NCBI GenBank assembly: GCA_002748355.1
Contig: PDSF01000006.1
Location: 1 to 32,821, forward strand
Source: Planctomycetota bacterium
GTDB taxonomy: Bacteria > Planctomycetota > UBA1135 > GCA-002748355
Reading direction: 5' to 3'
DNA length: 32,821 nt
Shown here piece after piece: positions 18,701 through 24,692 of the stretch (the stretch's first letter is position 1; the number at the start of each line of letters is the position of its first letter). Made by a program: the position numbers and the translations under genes. The notes under the pieces are model-generated. The model was not told where the DNA came from and made no database searches. It saw only the letters and a program-made list of their open reading frames with translations.

Positions 18701-20852
18701 GATGGCCCTGCTGCCGATCCTGGTGAAAGCTAGCGCATCGCCGGCGAGGAAGGACTTGATTCGGGCCTGCCTGGCGGATGTCCGCCGTGAATACGATTTG
18801 CGGCGGGCTGCACCACTCCTCGTGGCCCTCCCGCTCTCAGAAGCACGCCGCTCGCTGCAGGAAATCCTTTCCCGGTTCGATGAAGCGGGACGTCGGCGTG
18901 CCGTAATGCTGACCCTCTCCCAAGGACAGCTCAGTGACGAGATCGGCAAGCTCCTCGTCCAGCAGCTCTCGCCTGACAATCTCGCGCCAAGCGATTTCAA
19001 CCGGCTCAGTAACGTGGCCTTCAGCCAGGAACTTGGGCGTCCGGTGCTCGCCGCTTTGCACGCCAAGATGAGCCAGAGTCTTCCGGAGCATCCTCTCACA
19101 GCCCTACTTGGGGTGAAGCTAGCGGAAAATGAAAGTGAGCGCCGGGTCCTGCTTCGCTTGGCCTGCTCACTACTCATGACCAGCCATGGGCTCAGCGACC
19201 ATTCCTATCAGCGCTACTTAGAAGTCTTGCTACCGATGATGTCGCGCAGCTTCGCCAAGGAGATCCTCGGTGAACTGGGCAAGCGGCGGCAGGACCAACT
19301 CTTCGCCTCCACCATCCTCTGGCACTTGGGCCAGGCAAGGCAGGCCTTCGATCGCTTGGCCGATCTCATCGAGTCCAGCCCCGACGATGTCTTTTTACTC
19401 CACCGCGCCCAAAGCCTGGGCGCCGCCTTGGGTGAGGAAAAGCGCCTCCGCAAGATCTACCTAAGGCATCTTGAGCGCAGCCCCAAGCTCTACGCCTACC
19501 AAGCCACGCAGCTGGCGGAATTGTTGCTAAAAGCGGGGGCGCCTGGCCGCGCCTTGGCAGCCTTGAGCAAGGTCGAGGACAAGCTGGGCTACACCGAGCC
19601 CATGCGCTTGCGCATTTTGCTGGCCGATATCAATCCAGAAAGACGCCAGGCAGAACTGAGAGCTTTCGCTCGCCGCTACATGATGGGGGTTCGTGAGCGG
19701 AAAAGCCGTATCACCTATTTCAGCTCTCAAGGCGTAGGCGAGCGCATCCTCCCAAAAGACATCGAAGGACTGGGAGAGCTCCCGCTAACTCGGCGCGATC
19801 CCGATACCCTCGCATCGCAGCGCCGGGAGGCCTTGCTACTAGGGCAGGTACCCGGCGGCGCAAAGCTCGCACGCATGCTTCTGTCCGTCCTGCCAGCGAG
19901 CAGCAGAATTGAGGACCTCGGTCTGTTTGCCGCAGCGCGAGCCGACCGAAGCGCAGCGGAGATCCTGGCGGAAGCTCGTGCCATCAAGCCCGACCTAGCC
20001 GCTGAGCGACTCATGCTCCTGGGCCTGGCAGAAAAGCGCGGCGCCAGACTCACAGCCGTAGAGTTTGAGCAACTGCTTCGTTACAACTGCTTCGGAACGC
20101 AAGGCGCTGCGACAACCCAATTGGCGCAGCTCCTGCACCTAGCGCATAGCGCCGATAGCGATCTCGCTCAGCGCGCGGCCAAGATCCTTGCCAGCGATCG
20201 ATACCTCTGGCAACGCTATCTCCTACGTTTAGACCAAGGCCCCCGCTGGCTGGCTTGGTACGTACGGAGCTATCCGAAGCTTGCTGTGGACCTGCTTCCC
20301 GAAGCCGAGGCGCGGCACAGGAACAGCTTCGATAGTACCTTCCTTGCGGCCGTCCTTACTCAGGCTCCAGAGCAGGTGGATTCCGAACTCTTGGCGGAAC
20401 GCCTCAGCCCCATGTACGAGGAGGGCGGCCAGCAGCTCTCCCAGATGCAGCTGTCGAGCAGCCTGCCACTCTCCGGCCTGATGCTCCTGAGGGGGCGCTT
20501 AGACTCAGCTCTTGCCCTGCTCGCTGTCCCGGATCGATTCGCAGGCACCCGTGACGGTTTCGACGGTCTCGCACTGCAAGCTGCGCTGCCAAAGCTAGCA
20601 CTGTGGAAGGACCCAAAGCTCGCAGCCAAGTATGAAGAAGCCCTCGCAGCCCAGCTCGAGAGCGTGCAGTGCCAGCCGCCGGCGCAGCGACTTCTCGCCT
20701 TCCGGCTCCTCGCTCTTCTGGGGCAACGCTACGTCGAAGCGGGTCGCGCAGAAGACGCGAAGCGCATCGAGGAACTGCTCAGCGAAAACGATCCGGGCCT
20801 CGCCATCAGCCGATCCTGGTTGAAGTGGTTACAAGCCCAGCTCTCTGACTGA
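12705..20852 (+). CDS. giant membrane vWA/GATase-like protein fused to helical-repeat (TPR) solenoid
   Basis: A single uninterrupted frame of 2715 aa. Residues 9-24 and 39-59 are helices flanking a basic loop, the BatA-type anchor. About 270-385 is a class-I GATase-like half domain (VVLVDDMPASAW; GLGLLLTGAHGNLGPGG). A vWA domain at about 387-560 follows, with intact MIDAS D395-T-S-G-S-M, T461, D489. GATase-like sequence then resumes (LLGWDHGLGRVFVFATEL). TM3 is at about 784-802, a basic turn, then a hydrophobic segment starting at M813 (MLFAFLILPAAAQA) that looks like a signal peptide. The remaining 1890 residues are alpha-helical repeats, with TPR-like units for example at about 1471-1520 and 2207-2290. 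Positive-inside reasoning places vWA and solenoid in the periplasm. The architecture recalls BatB (vWA) joined to BatC (TPR). It lies 3 kb beyond the MoxR operon, probably acting with it; this link is inference. Confidence 0.92.
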   Translation: MNLHWERPIALFALLVVPWLLWLLRRSQSPLSPRRRRFLTLVQALTLTSLALALAGPWLSGGLPATARFVLLPSMSPSPEAVQQAGAWREATPHSDPFEVLYVGSRSYSEKEAESLGREILDRPPALAHALRSICARLPKGAPAELLYQGPARVAGPDPLVEWPRLSAHSVRFHFRPTPIQEQPVELLALEHPSQVEEGAAIPFSIEFRSAKDAELGLRLSSKADLLLAKQIRVQAGTQRRDFALPPLPAGTHELQLELSLSGAAKLRERSALLVSGRTRVAHLCPSNESLAVLSQALQVHGIDLQPLGEDPRQLDEVDVVLVDDMPASAWSRSMQEEVARRVAEGGLGLLLTGAHGNLGPGGYADSPLMPVLPARMPQREERRDPSVSLVLIVDTSGSMGSRLELAKEVARLALRRLEAQDKVGIVEFHGAKRWAAPLQPAGNVIEITRALNRLQVGGGTIIYSALEEAYYGLLDARTRFKHVLVLTDGGVESGPFEALLRRMSASGITLSTVLVGPQTQGPFLMNLAQWGRGRFYACPSRFQLPELRFKEPQSTPLPALRETPVALKPTQPSEVLAGLEGGEALRAGGLVEAQPRPGARSLLEGDGGQSVLLGWDHGLGRVFVFATELSGPLARELGASPRFAPWLSELLRNAAAGHAGHRSPRLEVSREYAGAKLLLIIPPDSTLTPARLKVQYADKHWELPLMAEGPGRFTATVPWAGQELHRFSAAGAKALALPPLVLPSATQDRALSLTKLAELSGGGLEGPLPIEGPKSKGSAAQPLARILAAIALGLFLCSLLIRRLPFGSAASMLFAFLILPAAAQAKAPVQSAPQAAPQNRAPPTDAAERAKAIQAQLAATGELDSLRKRWGKISPRLAIELARAEGRLERCCDLLATLPDPKLADRELRIRILSALGREKAARAELDSLLEHEELPAARRFSWLVHRAELSLPGTRAAAWRAAAAAAPGAETRARVALLAGLHTDLKSAVALSRPNEASNPLLAFMQQALWLERLGKAQEADRRWASAYELAEKKRDKRFILVRRQALARRAGTREAFARSLTQQKQVDPFQREALFSVLRGLGRSAEASRLASHFAELEEDALEQEKLKAQALLFAVEADDRERALKLGRARLAENPERKDTRRALARILAEQRQHQEATELIVEAMKKAPRRKLLLAWIQEAQELGLGEAFAKGLELLRASAKEADKLQALLFELQWLRNRGRSREATQLLSNNKSAFHSAPARLRIAESLESSGRLQEAIGAYRELWKETRAEDVGFRLAWLLSTRSSPEERQEAQQIFESLWYEASSNARRVQVEERVLEVAARNGSLADLAIRLEEELEDPKTPHRDAKRRALVKIYSRARDSMTAASLLETWAREEPQRELDALRELSRVHLENDEYRLHERCLRRMMKLDPKGELEYRQELAMAALERGRPAEAALQLREMTRSQSPSAVSLEFAAGIMMLAGDFDRALRLYRRAYAQHPDRIETLLLWARAEKKRGTPERALDFLANILLQDIPDDLFLVAIDGLLNLSAPAKRLGFALREIRRRIAEQPHRVYLYRAHQDVLEALERKSERVHSIEDCLLVAGMQRGAWLRELFDEAAASGNRERYLDYGAQLLSLGGELPPGVFLEIGEAHLKAEDLRGAERAFARARFSPDYVQHERRIARLFEEGGYLREAENLRRRILLRDDENPRALLDLARILEMRNQNQEAGTLYRDACLLLAGSSRPQSSNTPRGFQRNRPVSGPSFAAALDGLLRCRPSKEALLPVFAALEQELRKYPPQTGAEAASVFSDFERVAELLDIKAKREKVEELSKSFLHRFSEDPIFTRVLQQRCERLGDLAQATALAGKSKKSEAELLRLSLLADPSSTLLEEQLSGLSSQTQTRLLTHLYLLGQVEHARGLSQQLLAEKKLPRNQHQQLARLFHLPLPPVIDPGKKLAELLARPFPNKDRELATHLRRLLAVAPKAGEARQAMWAQLIVKVKEKGGVQSRMALLPILVKASASPARKDLIRACLADVRREYDLRRAAPLLVALPLSEARRSLQEILSRFDEAGRRRAVMLTLSQGQLSDEIGKLLVQQLSPDNLAPSDFNRLSNVAFSQELGRPVLAALHAKMSQSLPEHPLTALLGVKLAENESERRVLLRLACSLLMTSHGLSDHSYQRYLEVLLPMMSRSFAKEILGELGKRRQDQLFASTILWHLGQARQAFDRLADLIESSPDDVFLLHRAQSLGAALGEEKRLRKIYLRHLERSPKLYAYQATQLAELLLKAGAPGRALAALSKVEDKLGYTEPMRLRILLADINPERRQAELRAFARRYMMGVRERKSRITYFSSQGVGERILPKDIEGLGELPLTRRDPDTLASQRREALLLGQVPGGAKLARMLLSVLPASSRIEDLGLFAAARADRSAAEILAEARAIKPDLAAERLMLLGLAEKRGARLTAVEFEQLLRYNCFGTQGAATTQLAQLLHLAHSADSDLAQRAAKILASDRYLWQRYLLRLDQGPRWLAWYVRSYPKLAVDLLPEAEARHRNSFDSTFLAAVLTQAPEQVDSELLAERLSPMYEEGGQQLSQMQLSSSLPLSGLMLLRGRLDSALALLAVPDRFAGTRDGFDGLALQAALPKLALWKDPKLAAKYEEALAAQLESVQCQPPAQRLLAFRLLALLGQRYVEAGRAEDAKRIEELLSENDPGLAISRSWLKWLQAQLSD

Positions 20853-20928
20853 AGCACCTGGGCGGCGGCTCCCTAAAGATCCCTGCTTCCTGCTTACGGC
20901 CGGCAAAACACCTCGAGCACAGTTCCCC

Positions 20929-22764
20929 TTGGCATCCCTTGAACGACAACCCCTGCGCCGGCTCCTACCCTACCTGGGCCACTACCGGGGGCGTTACGCC
21001 CTCGGTGCTCTCTGTGTGCTCCTCGCTGTGGGACTGCGCTTTGCGGTGCCGTTTTTCTTTGGCGCGGCCATCGATGGTCTTCGCAGCTGGCAGCAGAGCG
21101 AGCTGGCGGCAGCCGATCAGGCAGCACTGGAAAGCAGCGTCCTCCTCTCCGTCCTCGCCATGCTGGCGGCGGCGACGCTCGGGGCTCTGGTTCGCACCAG
21201 CAGCCGCATCTTGATCCTCGGCAACAGCCGCAAGGCCATCTGCGACCTACGCCGAGATCTCTTTGCGCAGATTCTGCTTCTGCCGCCGTCCTGGTATGGC
21301 CGGCAAGCCACTGGCCAGCTCATGTCGCGGGTCGTCAACGACATGCAGTTCGTGCAGAGCCTCTTGGGCCCGGTCTTCCTGTACCTGACCGAGACCACGG
21401 TGCTCTACTTGATCGGCATGGCTTTCATCGCCTCGGTCAGCCCTGAGCTCCTACTCTACGGACTGGCACCCTTCCCCCTCTTTCTCTGGCTCGCGCGCAA
21501 ACAAGCCCAGCAGATCCAAGTTCGATCTCGCCAGTCCCAGCGGCGACTCGGCGAGCTCGGAGGCAAGGTCGATGAGAGCCTGAGCGGACAAAAGGTAATC
21601 CGCAGCTTGGCCATCGAGAGCCAGGACATGCGCCGCTTCGAAGACAAGGCCGAGGAGTATCGTGAGAGCTTGCTCTCCGTGGCGAAGTCGCGGGCCCTGC
21701 TCCAGCCCCTCACCGTTTTCCTCGCTGGCCTCTCGACCTTCCTGGTCCTGGTCTTCGGTGGCCCCATGGTCACGCGGGGCGAGATGAGCATCGGCCAGTT
21801 CCTCCAGGTCTCGGCCTACTTCTTTTTGATCGCTGCCCCCACCGGAACCATCGGCTTCGTGCTGAGCTCTTTGCAGCGGGGCACCGCGGCCTTACAGCGC
21901 ATCGGCGAAGTGCTCGACGTGAAGCCGAGCCTCCAAGACCGAACAGGTGCCGACAAGGGGGATATCGTCGAACCAAGCATCTCGGTGCGTGGCCTTAGCA
22001 TCGAACTCGAAGGACTCCCGGAAGAGGGCAAGGACGGCACTCGGCGACGGATTCTCGATCAGGTGCATCTGGAGATCCCAGCGCGCTCGACCGTCGGCAT
22101 CGTCGGCCCCACCGGCGCCGGCAAGACCATGCTCCTGCGCTGCTTCGCCCGCCTGCTCGAAGTGCCCGATGGACAGCTCTTCCTCGGCGGCAAGGAGATC
22201 CACCAGTGGAGCCTGGCGAGCGTGCGTCGCGCCACCGGCTTCGTCCCCCAAGAGACCTTTCTGTTCAGCGATAGCTTGGCTGGCAACATCGCTCTCGGCG
22301 ACAAGACGGCTTCGCGGGAGCGCATCGAAGCAGCCGCCAGGATCGCCCAGCTTTCTGCCGATCTGAGCCAGCTCCAGGATGGGCTGGACACCATGCTCGG
22401 CGAACGCGGGGTCAACCTTTCCGGCGGTCAGCGGCAGCGCAGCGCCCTGGCGCGGGTCGTCCTGCTTGCGCCCCCCATCCTCCTTCTCGACGACACGCTG
22501 AGCGCCGTCGACAGCGCGACCTCGGAAGCCATTCTCCAGGGTCTGCAGCCTCTGCTGCGCGAGCGCACAGCTGTCATCGTCGCCCACCGGCTCTCGACCG
22601 TCCGCCATGCCGATCGAATCTTCGTCCTCGATGAGGGCCGGGTCCGGGAGCAGGGCAGCCACGAGGAACTCCTGGCCCAAGACGATCTCTACGCCTCTCT
22701 CTGGCGTAAGCAGGCCGAAGAAGAAGAGGAGCAGGAGCAGCACGAGGAGGGGCCGGCATCATGA
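20929..22764 (+). CDS. ABC exporter half-transporter, subunit 1 (degenerate catalytic residue)
   Basis: A 611-aa inner-membrane protein: six-helix exporter domain (about 10-330), then a nucleotide-binding domain. Walker A GPTGAGKT is at 393-400, signature LSGGQ at 497-501, Walker B ends D521 and is followed by D522 instead of Glu (LLLDDTLSAVD), and the switch His is H553. Asp at the catalytic position is typical of the degenerate-site subunit of heterodimeric exporters such as TM287/TM288 or MdlA/MdlB. The likely start is TTG 20929, as no ATG/GTG precedes the first helix; this is uncertain. The C-terminus is acidic. The stop overlaps the start of the second subunit (ATGA), so the two are co-translated. 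The substrate (lipid, peptide or drug) cannot be read from sequence. Confidence 0.94.
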   Translation: MASLERQPLRRLLPYLGHYRGRYALGALCVLLAVGLRFAVPFFFGAAIDGLRSWQQSELAAADQAALESSVLLSVLAMLAAATLGALVRTSSRILILGNSRKAICDLRRDLFAQILLLPPSWYGRQATGQLMSRVVNDMQFVQSLLGPVFLYLTETTVLYLIGMAFIASVSPELLLYGLAPFPLFLWLARKQAQQIQVRSRQSQRRLGELGGKVDESLSGQKVIRSLAIESQDMRRFEDKAEEYRESLLSVAKSRALLQPLTVFLAGLSTFLVLVFGGPMVTRGEMSIGQFLQVSAYFFLIAAPTGTIGFVLSSLQRGTAALQRIGEVLDVKPSLQDRTGADKGDIVEPSISVRGLSIELEGLPEEGKDGTRRRILDQVHLEIPARSTVGIVGPTGAGKTMLLRCFARLLEVPDGQLFLGGKEIHQWSLASVRRATGFVPQETFLFSDSLAGNIALGDKTASRERIEAAARIAQLSADLSQLQDGLDTMLGERGVNLSGGQRQRSALARVVLLAPPILLLDDTLSAVDSATSEAILQGLQPLLRERTAVIVAHRLSTVRHADRIFVLDEGRVREQGSHEELLAQDDLYASLWRKQAEEEEEQEQHEEGPAS

Positions 22765-24575
22765 GCAGCCTTGGCGCCGAACTGGAACGAGAGAAAGCTC
22801 TCGAGACCTCCTTCCTGGCACGAGTCGCTCAGATCGTGCGGCCGGAGCTGCTGCTGATCGGAGTCGCGGCCCTGCTTTCGCTAGCGAGTGCCGCCTGCCG
22901 TCTGGCTTCTCCCCTCTTGGTCAAAGCAGCCATCGACGATCACCTCGTCGCCTCAGAGCTGGGCGGCTTCCTCTGGCTGGCCTGGGGCTTCTTGGCCCTC
23001 TCCCTTGCCGAAGCGCTCTCGCGTGGCCTGCAGATGATCAGCATCGAGACCGCCGGGCAGAATGCCCTGCTGCGCTTGCGCCGCCGGGTCTTTGCCCACT
23101 TACAGAAGCTCCCAGCCGCTTTCTTTGATCGAACGCCGATCGGACGCTTGGTCGGCAGGGTCACGACGGACATCGAAGCGCTGCAGGAGCTGTTCAGCTC
23201 CGGGCTGGTAACGATCTTCACCGACCTGGTCTTTTTGGCCGGAACCGTGGTCCTGCTGCTCAGCCTCTCCGCAGAGCTCACCCTGGGCGCCATGCTCATC
23301 GTCCCGGTCCTGCTGGCCACGACCCTCTTTGTCAGGAGCAAGGTTCGCCGGGCCTACACCCACATGCGTGCCCGGATCTCCGAGATGAATGGGTTCTTGC
23401 ACGAGCAGGTTTCGGGCATGGCCGTCGTGCAAAGCTTTGCCCAGGAAGGGCGACGCCAAGGCGAGTTCGATGAGATCGCCACCGGCGTCCGCGACGCCCA
23501 GCTGCGCAGCGTGACCTGGGAGTCCCTGCTTTCGGCCTCGACCGAAATGCTGAGCAGCTTCACCACCGCCCTGATTCTTTACTTCGGGCTCTCTCTGACC
23601 CTCGAAGCGCTTGGCAGCGATGCCGCCCTGGCTTCGACGACTGGCGTCAGCATCGGCACCCTCTACGCCTTCGTCCATCTGATGCAGAAGTTCTTCCAGC
23701 CGCTGAACGACCTCAGCATGAAATACACGGTGCTGCAGAACGCGATGATCGCCAGCCACCGCGTCTTCAGCCTACTGGAAGAGCCCAGTGAAACACCCGA
23801 AGCCGAACGATCCCATCCCCCCATACAGGCCGCAGACCTCGTTTTTGACCAGGTCAGCTTCGCCTACAAGCCGCAGGTTCCGGTCCTGCGAAAGCTCAGT
23901 TTCACCCTGCACGAAGGCGAGAAGCTGGCCATCGTTGGCCCAACTGGCGCCGGTAAAACGACCATCCTCAACCTGGTCACCAGGCTCTACGAGTTCCAGC
24001 AGGGGCGCATCCTCCTAGGCGGCGTCGATACCCATCAGATCCCGCGCCAGAAGCTGCGGCGCAGCATCGGGGTCGTCAGCCAGGACGTCTTCGTCTTCGA
24101 AGGCACGGTGCTCGACAATATCCGCCTAGCCCACCCCGAAATCAGCGACAGGGACGCGATCGCAGCGGCGGATCGCCTCGGCCTCGGGGAGATCGTCTCA
24201 CGCTTTGAACGCGGCTACTACGAGCGGCTCGCCGAACGGGGCAAGAACCTCTCGGCCGGCGAAAAGCAGTTAATCGCCTTCGCCCGCATCCTGGTTCTTG
24301 AGCCCAAGATCTTGGTCTTGGACGAGGCCACCTCCAATGTCGACACCCACACCGAGGAGCTGCTCGGCCATGCCGTGCACGAGCTGATGCAAGGGCGCAG
24401 CTCGCTGGTGGTCGCCCACCGCCTTTCGACGGTGCAGGACGCCGACCGCATCCTGGTGCTCGACAAGGGCGAGCTCGCCGAAATCGGCAGCCCCGAAGAG
24501 CTGCTGGCCCGCCGCGGCTTCTACTGGGAGCTCTTGCAGCGGCAGTTCGGCGAGCGCGGCCTGGCAGGGCCTTGA
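22761..24575 (+). CDS. ABC exporter half-transporter, subunit 2 (variant signature motif)
   Basis: A 604-aa partner of the preceding gene, with six membrane helices (about 30-320) and an ATPase domain. Walker A GPTGAGKT is at 393-400, Walker B VLDE with the catalytic E522 present, and switch His H553. The signature reads LSAGEKQ (497-503) instead of LSGGQ. The variant signature here and the missing Glu in subunit 1 both belong to the same composite ATP site in a heterodimer. One site should therefore be non-hydrolytic while the other (subunit 2 Walker motifs with subunit 1 LSGGQ) remains active. A GAGGAGG ribosome site lies 10 nt before the ATG, inside the upstream gene. The set resembles MdlB/TM288-type subunits. 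Confidence 0.95.
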   Translation: MSSLGAELEREKALETSFLARVAQIVRPELLLIGVAALLSLASAACRLASPLLVKAAIDDHLVASELGGFLWLAWGFLALSLAEALSRGLQMISIETAGQNALLRLRRRVFAHLQKLPAAFFDRTPIGRLVGRVTTDIEALQELFSSGLVTIFTDLVFLAGTVVLLLSLSAELTLGAMLIVPVLLATTLFVRSKVRRAYTHMRARISEMNGFLHEQVSGMAVVQSFAQEGRRQGEFDEIATGVRDAQLRSVTWESLLSASTEMLSSFTTALILYFGLSLTLEALGSDAALASTTGVSIGTLYAFVHLMQKFFQPLNDLSMKYTVLQNAMIASHRVFSLLEEPSETPEAERSHPPIQAADLVFDQVSFAYKPQVPVLRKLSFTLHEGEKLAIVGPTGAGKTTILNLVTRLYEFQQGRILLGGVDTHQIPRQKLRRSIGVVSQDVFVFEGTVLDNIRLAHPEISDRDAIAAADRLGLGEIVSRFERGYYERLAERGKNLSAGEKQLIAFARILVLEPKILVLDEATSNVDTHTEELLGHAVHELMQGRSSLVVAHRLSTVQDADRILVLDKGELAEIGSPEELLARRGFYWELLQRQFGERGLAGP

Positions 24576-24599
24576 GATACGTCCTACTCGTGCAGGACT

Positions 24600-24630
24600 G
24601 GGGTCCTTCTTCAGGACCCTGTTCTTCCTC
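24600..24630 (+). terminator. intrinsic terminator after the ABC exporter operon
   Basis: GGGTCCT (24601-24607) pairs perfectly with AGGACCC (24613-24619) around a 5-nt loop, followed by a T-rich tail (TGTTCTTCCTC). It sits 25 bp after the exporter stop and 70 bp before pepN. Confidence 0.75.
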
Positions 24631-24692
24631 GCCCGCCCCTCCTCGCTATCCTGTTTCGCCCTCCATTCGACCCAAAGAAAGACCCTAGGATC

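Noticed and set aside
12705..20852. frameshift or assembly join producing the giant ORF
   Set aside because: The frame is continuous with uniform codon use and repeat-like helices throughout; no sequence sign of an error, although a biological gene fusion at about residue 813 is likely.
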